A stretch of DNA of 64,000 nt from assembly GCA_002702065.1 (NCBI GenBank), contig NZXX01000013.1, positions 248,001 through 312,000 of the forward strand, given 5' to 3'. The translations under genes and the position numbers were made by a program. The DNA is from Anaerolineaceae bacterium (GTDB lineage: Bacteria; Chloroflexota; Anaerolineae; Aggregatilineales; Phototrophicaceae). Under the pieces are notes generated by a model. The model ran no database searches and was not told the DNA's origin. It saw nothing but the letters and a program-made list of their open reading frames with translations. This document shows positions 20,833 through 30,624 of this stretch, piece by piece; the first letter of the stretch is position 1; every line of letters begins with the position of its first letter.

Positions 20833-22761
20833 ATGTCTGACCTTGAAAAGAATGTCCTGTTGTATGGTCGGTCCGACCCCCTGACGGAATCCAGGTTACT
20901 GACTGCCGGGCCGGTATCACTGCGGTATGCCGGGGGCGACATTCGCTATGTGCGGCTGGGCGACCACGAAATTCTGCGCCGGGTGTATGCCGCCGTGCGC
21001 GACCATAACTGGGACACCATTACGCCACGTATTCATAATGAACGTATCGAGCAGGAGGCGGATTCCTTCCGGGTGACGTTCGATGCGGTGCATGTACAAG
21101 GCGACGTCGATTTTGTGTGCCACAGCAGCATCAGCGGCGAGGCCGATGGCACCGTGACATTCCAGTTCGACGGCGAAGCACGTTCGACTTTCAAGCGCAA
21201 CCGCATCGGCTTCTGCGTGCTGCATCCCACGCATCTGGCCGGGCAAAGCTGCGTCGTGCGCCATGTCGATGAGCAGGAAGAAGACGGGCAGTTCCCGCTG
21301 TATATCTCGCCACACCAGCCCATCTTCGACATTCGTGCCATCACCCACGCGGTGACGCCGGGTGTGCAGGCCGAAGTGCTGATGGAAGGCGACACCTTCG
21401 AAATGGAGGACCAGCGCAACTGGACGGATGCCTCCTACAAGACCTACTGCACGCCGCTGCGCATCCCCTACCCCGCACAGATCGAGGCCGGGACAGAGAT
21501 TCATCAGACGATTACGGTGCGGCTTCATGGTGACATGCCCCCAACATCCAAACCAGCCAGCAAAGCAGAACAGACGCTGCGCATCACAGATCGTTCCGTA
21601 CCCGTACCAGCGATCGGATTAGGCATGGCCGGCCATGACACCGAACTGACCGAGGCCGAAATCGCCCGGCTGAAAGCCCTGAATCTGGCGCATCTGCGGG
21701 TCGACCTGCGTTTTGACCGCGAGGACAGTTGGGCATTCGACCTGCGCCAGGCAACCGAGGCCGCCCGCAAGCTTGGTATTCAACTGGAGATGGCCGTGTT
21801 CCTGACCGATGCCGCCGATGCGGAACTGGATGGCCTGCGCGCCGCTTTCGACGAGACACGGCCACCGGTTATGCGCTGGCTGATCTTTCATGAGGGTACG
21901 ACCGATGCCGCTACCCTCCAGCTTGCCCGCGAAAAACTGGGTGACACCGGCGCGCCTATCGGGGCCGGAACGGATTTCTTCTTCACCGAACTCAACCGCC
22001 AGCGCCCGCCTGCTGCCGATGCCGACTGCATCAGCTATTCACTCAACCCGCAGGTACACGCCTTCGAAAACGTCGACCTGATCGAAACCCTGCCAACCCA
22101 GGGCGAGACCGTCACCAGTGCGCAGCAGTTCAGCGCCGGCAAACCAGTCATCGTCAGCCCGGTCACGTTGAAGATGCGCCGCAACCCGAATGCGACCGGC
22201 CCGCAGCCCGAACCGGACCCGGACACCCTGCCGCCCACGGTGGATGTGCGCCAGATGTCGCTGTTTGGCGCGGTCTGGACCCTGGGCAGCATCAAGTCCC
22301 TGGCGGAAAGCGGCGCGGCCAGCGTCACCTATTACGAAACCACCGGCTGGCGCGGCGTGATGGAAACGGCACAAGGCTCGCCCCTGCCCGGTCAATTCCA
22401 GTCGATCCCCGGCGCGGTCTTCCCGCTGTATCACGTGCTGGCCGCTGTCGGCGATTTTGCCGGGGGCGAGGTCATCCTCAGCGAACCGGGTGACGCGCTG
22501 ACTGGCAACGGGTTGGTGCTGCGTCAGGACGGGCGCACCCGCATCCTGCTGGCCAATTACACGCTGTACCCGCAAACCATTCATCTGCCGGATATAAAGG
22601 AAGCGGCACAGGTGCATACCCTGCATGCCGACAACGCCGAAGCCGCCATGCGCGACCCGGAAGCCTTCCGCCAGCAGCCCGGCACACCTGTTCCGGCGTC
22701 CAGCGACGGCCTGCGCATCGAGCTGCCGCCGTACAGTGTGGCGCGGGTGGATGTGGGATAA
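20833..22761 (+). CDS. apnL: D-apionate lactonase-like protein
   Basis: Length and QMSLFGAVWTLGSIKSLAESGAASVTYYETTGWRGVM pattern; position beside RLP, DUF1537, ApnO- and ApsD-like genes. Confidence 0.7.
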   Translation: MSDLEKNVLLYGRSDPLTESRLLTAGPVSLRYAGGDIRYVRLGDHEILRRVYAAVRDHNWDTITPRIHNERIEQEADSFRVTFDAVHVQGDVDFVCHSSISGEADGTVTFQFDGEARSTFKRNRIGFCVLHPTHLAGQSCVVRHVDEQEEDGQFPLYISPHQPIFDIRAITHAVTPGVQAEVLMEGDTFEMEDQRNWTDASYKTYCTPLRIPYPAQIEAGTEIHQTITVRLHGDMPPTSKPASKAEQTLRITDRSVPVPAIGLGMAGHDTELTEAEIARLKALNLAHLRVDLRFDREDSWAFDLRQATEAARKLGIQLEMAVFLTDAADAELDGLRAAFDETRPPVMRWLIFHEGTTDAATLQLAREKLGDTGAPIGAGTDFFFTELNRQRPPAADADCISYSLNPQVHAFENVDLIETLPTQGETVTSAQQFSAGKPVIVSPVTLKMRRNPNATGPQPEPDPDTLPPTVDVRQMSLFGAVWTLGSIKSLAESGAASVTYYETTGWRGVMETAQGSPLPGQFQSIPGAVFPLYHVLAAVGDFAGGEVILSEPGDALTGNGLVLRQDGRTRILLANYTLYPQTIHLPDIKEAAQVHTLHADNAEAAMRDPEAFRQQPGTPVPASSDGLRIELPPYSVARVDVG

Positions 22762-22782
22762 ACAACTGGAATAGTCATGAGC

Positions 22783-22820
22783 GTGTTGTAGGGGCGCCTC
22801 GCGAAGCGCCCCTACACAAC
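22783..22820. repeat. Short palindromic REP-like element
   Basis: GTGTTGTAGGGGCGCCTCGCGAAGCGCCCCTACACAAC. Confidence 0.65.
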
Positions 22821-22843
22821 AATCGTACCTGTAAGGAACACTT

Positions 22844-24112
22844 GTGAGTAACACCGACCGCGTGACCGCAACCTATTATATCGAAACGGCGCACCCGCTG
22901 GAACAGGCCGCCGGGATTATGGCCGGGGAACAATCCGCCGGGACATTCGTCAAGGTGCCGGGCGAAACGCCAGAACTTCAGGAACGGCACGGTGCCCGCG
23001 TCGAACGCATCACCGAACTGGACAGCGTGGCATCCCCCACCCTGCCCGGCGCACGACCACCCAAAGGCAGCACGCAGCCCATTTACCGCCGTGCCGAAGT
23101 GGTGCTGTCGTTCCCGCTGGAAAACATCGGCCACTCGCTGCCGCAGTTGATGACCACCGTCGCGGGCAATCTGTTCGAACTCGCGCCATTTTCTGGCCTG
23201 CGTCTGATCGACATCGACGTGCCACCCGCCTTTGCGGAGAGGCAGCCCGGCCCGCAGTTTGGCATCGAGGGCACGCGGCGGCTGTCCGGTGTGCAGGGTC
23301 GCCCGCTGGTCGGCACCATCATCAAACCGAGCGTTGGCCTGACCCCGGAACAAACCGCTGATCTGGTGCGCACGTTGTGCGAAGCCGGGCTGGACTTCAT
23401 CAAGGACGACGAACTGATCGCCGACCCGCCCTACTCGCCGCTGCACAAACGGGTCGAGGCCGCCATGCGCGTCATCAACGACCATGCGGACAAAACCGGC
23501 AAGAAAGTGATGTACGCCTTCAATATCAGCGGCGACATCGACGACATGCTGCGCCATCACGACAAGGTACTGGCTGCTGGCGGCACCTGCATCATGGTCA
23601 ACCTGATTTCGGTCGGGCTGGCCGGGGTGGTCAAACTGCGCCGCCACAGTCAACTGCCGATACATGGGCACCGCAACGGCTGGGGCGCGCTCACCCGTGA
23701 CCCGGCACTGGGCTTCGATTACCGCGCATACCAGAAATTCTGGCGGCTGGCCGGGGCCGATCAACTGCACGTCAACGGCCTGCGCAACAAATTCTGCGAA
23801 ACGGATGAGTCCGTCATCGCGTCCGCCCGCGAATGCCTGACGCCGATAGCGGGGGGACAGGTGGTGATGCCGGTGTTTTCGTCGGGCCAGTGGGCCGGGC
23901 AAGCGCCGGATACATACGCGGCCCTGAACAGCGTCGACCTGATCTATCTGGCGGGCGGGGGGATTATGGCACACCCTGCCGGGCCAGCCGCCGGGGTCGC
24001 CAGCCTGCGCGAAGCCTGGGAAGCGGCCATGTCTGGCATACCACTGGCCGAATATGCCCACGATCATCTGGCCTTGCAGCAGGCCATTGAAAAATACGGG
24101 GCAATGCGATGA
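22844..24112 (+). CDS. RuBisCO-like protein, 3-oxo-isoapionate-4-phosphate decarboxylase or transcarboxylase/hydrolase type
   Basis: GLDFIKDDELI (RuBisCO KxDE metal site), GTIIKPSVGLT; loop-6 lysine motif not recognisable; neighbourhood. Confidence 0.8.
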   Translation: MSNTDRVTATYYIETAHPLEQAAGIMAGEQSAGTFVKVPGETPELQERHGARVERITELDSVASPTLPGARPPKGSTQPIYRRAEVVLSFPLENIGHSLPQLMTTVAGNLFELAPFSGLRLIDIDVPPAFAERQPGPQFGIEGTRRLSGVQGRPLVGTIIKPSVGLTPEQTADLVRTLCEAGLDFIKDDELIADPPYSPLHKRVEAAMRVINDHADKTGKKVMYAFNISGDIDDMLRHHDKVLAAGGTCIMVNLISVGLAGVVKLRRHSQLPIHGHRNGWGALTRDPALGFDYRAYQKFWRLAGADQLHVNGLRNKFCETDESVIASARECLTPIAGGQVVMPVFSSGQWAGQAPDTYAALNSVDLIYLAGGGIMAHPAGPAAGVASLREAWEAAMSGIPLAEYAHDHLALQQAIEKYGAMR

Positions 24113-24125
24113 TAGCAACAAGCCC

Positions 24126-24193
24126 ACCTCACCCCCCAACCCCCTCTCCATATATAGAGAGGGGGAGTCGAGCAAACCAGGAAGGGGGTGAGA
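24126..24193. repeat. Diverged ACCTCACCCC...GGGGTGAG palindromic element
   Basis: ACCTCACCCC left end, CCCCCTCTCCATATATAGAGAGGGGG hairpin, GGGGGTGAGA right end. Confidence 0.6.
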
Positions 24194-24194
24194 T

Positions 24195-25556
24195 ATGACT
24201 TTACTCCTCACCTTCTATGGCGACGACTTCACCGGCTCCACCGACGCGATGGAGGGGTTGACGCTCAACGGAGTGCCGACGGCGCTGTTCCTCGAAGCCC
24301 CGACGCCGGAGCAGCTGACCGGGCGATTTGCCAATCTGCGGGCACTGGGGGTGGCTGGCATCAGCCGGTCGCTGTCGGTGGAAGACATGGAGGCCGAACT
24401 GCGCCCCACGTTTGCCGCGCTGCGGGCACTCGGCGCGCCGCTGACGCATTACAAAGTGTGTTCCACCTTCGATTCGTCGCCAGCGGTGGGCAGCATTGGC
24501 CGGGCTGCCGACATTGGCGCAGCGGTGTTCGAGACGCCAGTCGTGCCGCTGATGGTCGGCGCACCCAGCCTGAAGCGCTATGTCGCTTTTGGCAACCTGT
24601 TCGCCACCGTCGGGGAGACCACGTACCGCATTGACCGCCACCCGACGATGAGCAAGCATCCGGTCACGCCGATGCACGAAGCGGACTTGCGCCTGCACCT
24701 CGGCCAGCAAACCGACCGCCCCATCGGGTTGATCGATATGCGCCAGCTAAGCGCCGATGACGCAGCGATCCGCACGCAGTTTCAGGCACTGGCGGACGAT
24801 GGCGCGCAGATCGTGCTGTTCGACACGCTGGACGACTCGCACCTGCCCAAAATCGGCGCAGCCATCTGGTCGCTGCCCGATCAGAAGCCAGTGTTCGTCG
24901 TCGGCTCGTCGGGCGTGGAATATGCCCTGACCGCGTACTGGCACAGCGCAGGCCTGGTTGAGAAGCCGCCGCTGCCTGCACCTGCGGGCCATGCCGATCA
25001 GATGATCGTGATATCGGGCAGCGCCTCGCCCGTATCGGCAGAACAAATCGACTGGGCCAGCGCCAACGGCTTTGAGGTGATCCGGCTGGACAGCGCCGCA
25101 CTGGTCGACTCCGCCTGTGCAGACCAGACCCGCGAGGCCGCCATTGCCGGTGCGCTGCGTGTGCTCGACGCTGGGCGCAGTGTCGTGCTCTATTCGGCGT
25201 ATGGGCCGGACGACCCCGCGCTGGCAACCACACGGACAAAGGCACAGGCATTGCGGCTGAACCCGGCCAATGTGGGGCAGCGATTGGGCACCCAGCAGGG
25301 GCTGCTGCTGCGTGCGCTGTTGGAACAACGCCCAGATATTCGCCGTGTGTGCGTGGCGGGGGGCGATACGTGCAGCCATGCCGCCCGCCAGCTGGACATC
25401 TTCGCGCTGGAAGTGCTGACTCCGTTGGCCCCCGGCGGCCCCTTGTGCCGGGCCAGTGCCTATACGCCGCGCTTCGATGGGCTGGAGATCGTGCTGAAGG
25501 GCGGTCAGGTCGGCAAGGCAGATTTTTACGGCGTCGTGCTGCGGGGCAGCGCATGA
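24195..25556 (+). CDS. oiaK: DUF1537 (four-carbon acid sugar kinase) family, probable 3-oxo-isoapionate kinase
   Basis: N-terminal YGDDFTGSTDAMEGL and C-terminal GGDTCSHAARQLDI / LVLKGGQVG-type motifs; pathway context. Confidence 0.75.
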   Translation: MTLLLTFYGDDFTGSTDAMEGLTLNGVPTALFLEAPTPEQLTGRFANLRALGVAGISRSLSVEDMEAELRPTFAALRALGAPLTHYKVCSTFDSSPAVGSIGRAADIGAAVFETPVVPLMVGAPSLKRYVAFGNLFATVGETTYRIDRHPTMSKHPVTPMHEADLRLHLGQQTDRPIGLIDMRQLSADDAAIRTQFQALADDGAQIVLFDTLDDSHLPKIGAAIWSLPDQKPVFVVGSSGVEYALTAYWHSAGLVEKPPLPAPAGHADQMIVISGSASPVSAEQIDWASANGFEVIRLDSAALVDSACADQTREAAIAGALRVLDAGRSVVLYSAYGPDDPALATTRTKAQALRLNPANVGQRLGTQQGLLLRALLEQRPDIRRVCVAGGDTCSHAARQLDIFALEVLTPLAPGGPLCRASAYTPRFDGLEIVLKGGQVGKADFYGVVLRGSA

Positions 25557-25614
25557 ACCGCACCCTGCGACGAGTCATTCTGCCTGTTGGAGACGCAACG
25601 GAGGCGAACCCGAT

Positions 25615-26643
25615 ATGATGATTGCGGCGCTGGTCATCCTGATCCTGATCCCAGGGTTGATCTTCTATCTGCTGCGGGGTGGTCCTCGACTGCCTGCTGA
25701 GACGGATGCCATCATTCAGCGCGTGATGCGGGGCGACCTGCCGGAACTCGTCACGGGCGAAACGGGTCACGCGACATCGCATGGGCTGAAGATCTGGTAT
25801 GAGCGACTTGAACCAACCGGCGCGATGAGAGGCACGCTGCTGCTGAATATGGGCAGTGGCGGCAGCGCAATTGAGTGGACGCCGGGGTTTCTGCGGACCT
25901 TCACCGATGCGGGTTATCAGGTCATCCGGTATGACTATCGCGGAACCGGTCTGTCCGATTGGGTCAAAGATTGGAGCCGCAAGAATCCGTATACCATCGC
26001 GGACATGGCCGACGATGCTCTGGCAGTCCTCGACGCACTGTATATCGAGCAGACGCACGTACTGGGCTTGTCGATGGGCGGGATGATCGCGCAGGCGATG
26101 GCGATCAAGCAGCCGCACCGGTTCCGGTCGCTCATTTTGTTGATGACTTCCGGTGACATTGGCGACCCGGACATGCCCAGCCTCAGCTCGCGCTACTTTT
26201 TGGGGGCCTTGCTAAAAGGGCTGCCCCTGCTGCGCTATCGTCTGGTCGGCGGCGAGAAAAATCTGATCAAGGAACGCGTCGCCAAGCTGATTTCATTCGC
26301 TGGGTCGGACAATCTCCACATTGAGGAAACCGCCGAAACCGTGCTGTACGACCTGCGCAAACGGCGGGGTTTCAACCTGAAAGCGGTCTTTCAGCATCAG
26401 ACCGCCGTCACGATTTCAGGGTCGCGCTATGAGCAGTTGAAAAGCCTGCCGATCCCGGCACTGGTCATTCACGGCACTGCCGACCAGATGATTCCGGTTG
26501 AACATGGCAAAAAACTGGTCGCGGTGCTGCCTGATGCAACCGGCCTGTGGCTGGACGGTGTGGGGCATGGCTGGCCGGTGCCGAATATGGACCGGGTGAA
26601 TGATGCCATTCTGGCGCATCTAAACACCCATGAACACTCTTGA
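25615..26643 (+). CDS. Alpha/beta hydrolase
   Basis: HVLGLSMGGMIAQAMA nucleophile elbow and IHGTADQMIP. Confidence 0.9.
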   Translation: MMIAALVILILIPGLIFYLLRGGPRLPAETDAIIQRVMRGDLPELVTGETGHATSHGLKIWYERLEPTGAMRGTLLLNMGSGGSAIEWTPGFLRTFTDAGYQVIRYDYRGTGLSDWVKDWSRKNPYTIADMADDALAVLDALYIEQTHVLGLSMGGMIAQAMAIKQPHRFRSLILLMTSGDIGDPDMPSLSSRYFLGALLKGLPLLRYRLVGGEKNLIKERVAKLISFAGSDNLHIEETAETVLYDLRKRRGFNLKAVFQHQTAVTISGSRYEQLKSLPIPALVIHGTADQMIPVEHGKKLVAVLPDATGLWLDGVGHGWPVPNMDRVNDAILAHLNTHEHS

Positions 26644-26709
26644 TAACGGTTTCAACAGGGCATCGCGCCCAAACATCGACTTGTGAAATGAGCAAAGGAA
26701 CAAACGATC

Positions 26710-27555
26710 ATGGCAATGAAAATCGCATTGATGGGCGCAGGCGGCAAGATGGGCACGCGCGCTATCGACAAACTGAAGGACAACCCTCGTTACAACGTGC
26801 TGTGCATCGAGGTCAGCCCGGCGGGTATCCAGCAGGTGGAAGCACGCGGTTATAAACCGGTGCCCCAGGACGAAGCGCTGGCGCAGGCCGACGTTGTGGT
26901 TCTGGCGCTGCCGGACAAACTGATCGGGCGTGTGACCAGCGCGATTGTGCCCAGGCTGAACAGCGGCGCGATGGTGATGGGCCTGGACCCGGCGGCGGCT
27001 TTTGCTGGCGTTATCCCCATCCGCGAAGACCTGACCTACTTTGTGGCTCACCCCTGCCACCCGCCCCTGTTCCACAATGAAACCGACCCCGACGCCCGCG
27101 AAGACTGGTTCGGCGGCATCGCGGCGCAGCATGTGGTGTGCGCGCTGCATCATGGGCCGGAAGCAGATTACGCCAAGGGCGAGCAGATCGCCATTGACCT
27201 GTTCGGCCCCATCATCAAAGCGCACCGCATCACCGTCGAGCAAATGGCCATCCTCGAACCGGGTCTGGTCGAAACCACCACGCTGGCGCTGATCGGCGTG
27301 ATGAAGGAAGCCTATGATGAAGTGGTGCGCATGGGCGTGCCGGAAGAAGCGGCATGGGCCTTCTTTCTGGGGCACATCCGCACCGAAATGGCGATTGTCT
27401 TCGATATTGCCGGGTTCCCGGTGTCGGACGGCGCCAAGCTGGCGATGGAAAAAGGCATCGATCAACTGATGCGCCCGGACTGGAAAGAACGCGTCTTTGA
27501 CCTGGAGAAGATTCGCCACAGCGTCCATGAAATCACGGACAGTGTGAAGGTTTAA
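26710..27555 (+). CDS. apnO: D-apionate oxidoisomerase-like NAD(P) oxidoreductase
   Basis: KIALMGAGGKMGTRAIDKL Rossmann fold, AHPCHPPLF and C-terminal helical domain; pathway context. Confidence 0.7.
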   Translation: MAMKIALMGAGGKMGTRAIDKLKDNPRYNVLCIEVSPAGIQQVEARGYKPVPQDEALAQADVVVLALPDKLIGRVTSAIVPRLNSGAMVMGLDPAAAFAGVIPIREDLTYFVAHPCHPPLFHNETDPDAREDWFGGIAAQHVVCALHHGPEADYAKGEQIAIDLFGPIIKAHRITVEQMAILEPGLVETTTLALIGVMKEAYDEVVRMGVPEEAAWAFFLGHIRTEMAIVFDIAGFPVSDGAKLAMEKGIDQLMRPDWKERVFDLEKIRHSVHEITDSVKV

Positions 27556-27662
27556 TCGACCAACCAGATCAAAAATACATCCATGGCCCTTCCCTACAAA
27601 GGTTTGAATTTTGGGCAACTTACCGGATGAAGTACGAAACAATGGAATATGTTCTTTGGGAC

Positions 27663-27682
27663 GGACGCAGCACGCTGCGTCC
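27663..27682. repeat. Short palindromic repeat
   Basis: GGACGCAGCACGCTGCGTCC, 18/20 identical to 31221-31240. Confidence 0.6.
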
Positions 27683-27805
27683 CTACTCCAAATGACTTTT
27701 TCGTTTGTACTTAAAGGCTTTCGACCACTGGCATAGGCCCTGGTTGGCCTGCCATGACGATTTGATAAAAACCGCTGTCATCGAAGCGAATGCGAGAAAA
27801 GAACC

Positions 27806-28840
27806 ATGACCCTCAGATTTGCAATGTTGGGTGCCGGATTCTGGTCGGCGTTTCAACTGGCCGGGTGGCATGAGCTGGATGGCCTGGAATGCGTGGCGAT
27901 CTGTGATCCGGTACAGGCCAAAGCCGAAGCCCGCGCTCAACCGTTTGGCGTGCCGCGTGTTTACACCGACCCGGCAGAACTGATGGCGCAGGAAACACTG
28001 GATTTTGTCGATGTGGTGACGCCGGTCGAAACCCACCGCCCGCTGGTCGAACTGGCCGCCGGGCACGGACTGCATGTGGTTTGCCAGAAACCGATGGGCG
28101 TTGACCTGGCCGAAGCGGCGGCGATGGTCCGCACATGCGAACAGGCCGGGGTCAAGCTGCTAATCAACGAAAACTGGCGCTGGCAGAACCCGCTGCGCCA
28201 GTTCAAACGCCAGTTGGATGCCGGGGCCATCGGCCAGCCGTTTCGCGCCCGCATTCACTATGTCAACAGTTTCCCGGTGTTCGACAATCAGCCGTTTCTG
28301 AAAAGCCTCGACCAGTTCATCCTGACGGATATTGGCAGCCACATTCTGGATACAGCGCGGTTTCTGTTTGGCGAAGCGCACACGCTCTATGCCCAGACTC
28401 ACCGCGTCCATCCGGACATCCAGGGTGAGGATGTCGCCACCGTCATGATGAACATGGGCGACAACATCACCGTCACCTGCGAGATGAGCTACGCCAGCCG
28501 CACCGAGATCGAGCGCTTCCCGGAAACGTATGTCTATGTCGAAGGGCGCGACGGTTTCCTTGAACTGGGGCCGGATTTCTGGATTCGGGAAACCACCACC
28601 CAGGGCACGCTGGCAAAACGCTATCCGCCGCCGCGCTATGCCTGGGCAGACCCGGCCTATGACCTCATTCACAGCAGCATCGTGCCGTGCCAGGCCAATC
28701 TGCTGTGCGACCTGCAAGGCAAAGGCACCGCCGAAACCACCGGCGCGGATAACCTGAAAACCTGCCAGCTCTATTTCGGCGCCTACGAATCCGCGGCCAG
28801 CAACACCGTGCTGCAACCGGGTGCATCGCCGTCCGCCTAA
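27806..28840 (+). CDS. apsD: Gfo/Idh/MocA oxidoreductase, D-apiose dehydrogenase-like
   Basis: RFAMLGAGFWSAFQLAGWHE, VVCQKPMG and ENWRWQNP motifs; pathway context. Confidence 0.75.
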   Translation: MTLRFAMLGAGFWSAFQLAGWHELDGLECVAICDPVQAKAEARAQPFGVPRVYTDPAELMAQETLDFVDVVTPVETHRPLVELAAGHGLHVVCQKPMGVDLAEAAAMVRTCEQAGVKLLINENWRWQNPLRQFKRQLDAGAIGQPFRARIHYVNSFPVFDNQPFLKSLDQFILTDIGSHILDTARFLFGEAHTLYAQTHRVHPDIQGEDVATVMMNMGDNITVTCEMSYASRTEIERFPETYVYVEGRDGFLELGPDFWIRETTTQGTLAKRYPPPRYAWADPAYDLIHSSIVPCQANLLCDLQGKGTAETTGADNLKTCQLYFGAYESAASNTVLQPGASPSA

Positions 28841-28890
28841 ATCCAGCGGCATACAAGGGAGGGTCTGTGCACCCTCCCTGCAACACACCC

Positions 28891-29352
28891 CTAACCGGCC
28901 TGCCCCACGTCCTTCGACGGATACCATGTGCCGGCATGGGCACGCAGGTAATCCTGCACGTCGCTGATGGCCGTATCACGCTCGCCAAACGCGATCACCT
29001 CGACCGACAACTGGTTGGCGCGGGCGGAGTCGTCTGGCGATAGCGAGGCTCGCAGTTCCTTCAGCAGCACGAGTTCGAGCTGGCGGTTGAGCTGTTTGAA
29101 GCGGGCATCAATTTTGGCCGATTCGGCGTTCAGATGCTGCCGGATACCGTCGTCCAGCAGGTCGATACCGCCCAGGCCATACTCGCCGGACGGGTTGAAT
29201 TTGACAAGCTGCAACCGCTGGTTGGGTGGCAGGTCGGCCCGTTGGGTGACGGTCGTAAACGGCTGTTCCTGCCAGCGTTCCTGATGGTCGGCGCGCTGGG
29301 TCGGTGTCTGTTTGACCGCGCTCTGGTCACGGATCAGGTAGTAGAGGCGCAT
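28891..29352 (-). CDS. Hypothetical protein
   Basis: Open frame co-oriented with the two proteins upstream of it. Confidence 0.45.
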   Translation of the reverse strand: MRLYYLIRDQSAVKQTPTQRADHQERWQEQPFTTVTQRADLPPNQRLQLVKFNPSGEYGLGGIDLLDDGIRQHLNAESAKIDARFKQLNRQLELVLLKELRASLSPDDSARANQLSVEVIAFGERDTAISDVQDYLRAHAGTWYPSKDVGQAG

Positions 29353-29384
29353 GAGACGTCCTTTCTTTCAAGTCATTAGCAATC

Positions 29385-29515
29385 AGCCTGTCAGCGTGTC
29401 AGCGGTCAGCACAAACCCCTGTTTGCCACCCTGCCCGCGCTCTGTGGCAGCACGCCGAAAGTCAGCTGCGACCAGCAAAAGCCACGATCATCACAGAGCA
29501 GATGGCTGACAGGCT
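29385..29515. repeat. MITE-like element with 11-bp perfect terminal inverted repeats
   Basis: AGCCTGTCAGC (29385-29395) and GCTGACAGGCT (29505-29515). Confidence 0.6.
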
Positions 29516-29520
29516 TCTCT

Positions 29521-30624
29521 TTAATCCAGCCCGGCCAACCGGTGCAGCAGACGCAGCTCGCTGGCCGTGAGTGATTCGTCCGTCAGCAGCGCCTCATCCA
29601 GCAGCCCGGCGAAGGTCTGCGACACGGCAGCGTTGTTGCCAATAATCAGGTTGTTGGTGGTGCTGGCACGGGTGCCGACGCCGGTGGTCGAACTGGCATA
29701 GCTGGCCTCGACACCATCGACGAAGATGTCCGGCAGTTTGCCGCTGTCGTCGATGCGCATCCCGACCGTGTGCCATTCGTTGGTGCTCAGTGTCGTACTG
29801 GTGACGCGCTGGGCGTTGGTGCTGCTGTAGTTGACCGTAGCGATAAGGTCACGGCTGGCGCTGTTAAAACGCAGCTCGAATTCCCCGGCTTTGCTGAACA
29901 GAGTCCCGGCGTTCCCCTCCCCGGCGCTGGATGGTTTGAACAGTGCCCACACGGTCAGCGCCGTCAGACCCTGAATGCTGGCTCGGTTATAGAGAGTGAT
30001 CAGGCTGGTCGCACCATCAAACAGAAACGCCTCGCCGGATTCGTTCAGGCCGTCCTGACCCAGCGTCGTGGTGCCTGCAATAGCCCCATCCAGTTGGCCG
30101 ACCTTGCGGGCCGAGACACTGTCCAGCGTGATGTCGCAGGCGGCGGTGCGCTTGATATTGTAGATGGCATTGTTGGCGATGGCCGCGGCACGGTATTGCC
30201 CTGTCCCATTCACGACCAGTACATTTTCGCTGCCGCCCAGAAAGCCAATCGACACACTACCGGACACCGCCGCTGCGGAATCCGCTTGCAGGATGACCGT
30301 ATCACCGACTGTGAACACCGTCTGCCGGGCCGCCAGCGAGGTGCCATCCGAGGCAAACCGGGCGAAACCTGCCGGGTTTTGCGTGACCTGGCTGTTGGGC
30401 GCGCTCTCGACGATGGTCCATCCATCCGGGTTATCGCCGGTCCAGGCGCTGAAGGCAGGGTTCGCCAGCAGCTCCGCGCTGATGGTGCCATCATAGGCCC
30501 GGTTACGGGCAATGGTCGCGCTGCGCTCCCGCATCGGCAGCCAGCAAACCGGCTCCAGCGCCCGCACATACCGTTCGTAACGCTGCCGGTCCGCCAGATG
30601 AATTTTGCGACGGGCGGCGATCAT
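29521..30624 (-). CDS. LamG/concanavalin-like domain protein
   Basis: FLFDGATSLITLYNRASIQGLTALTVWALFKPSSAGEGNAGTLFSKAGEFELRF LamG pattern. Confidence 0.7.
   Translation of the reverse strand: MIAARRKIHLADRQRYERYVRALEPVCWLPMRERSATIARNRAYDGTISAELLANPAFSAWTGDNPDGWTIVESAPNSQVTQNPAGFARFASDGTSLAARQTVFTVGDTVILQADSAAAVSGSVSIGFLGGSENVLVVNGTGQYRAAAIANNAIYNIKRTAACDITLDSVSARKVGQLDGAIAGTTTLGQDGLNESGEAFLFDGATSLITLYNRASIQGLTALTVWALFKPSSAGEGNAGTLFSKAGEFELRFNSASRDLIATVNYSSTNAQRVTSTTLSTNEWHTVGMRIDDSGKLPDIFVDGVEASYASSTTGVGTRASTTNNLIIGNNAAVSQTFAGLLDEALLTDESLTASELRLLHRLAGLD

Noticed and set aside
22844-24112. True CO2-fixing RuBisCO
   Set aside because: Lacks KPK and the loop-6 GKxEG lysine; lies in a sugar-acid catabolic cluster
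22775-24211. Minus-strand 478-aa ORF
   Set aside because: Fully antisense to the RuBisCO-like gene; composition of a shadow ORF
24664-26118. Minus-strand 484-aa ORF
   Set aside because: Antisense to the DUF1537 and alpha/beta hydrolase genes; Arg/Pro/His-rich shadow ORF typical of high GC
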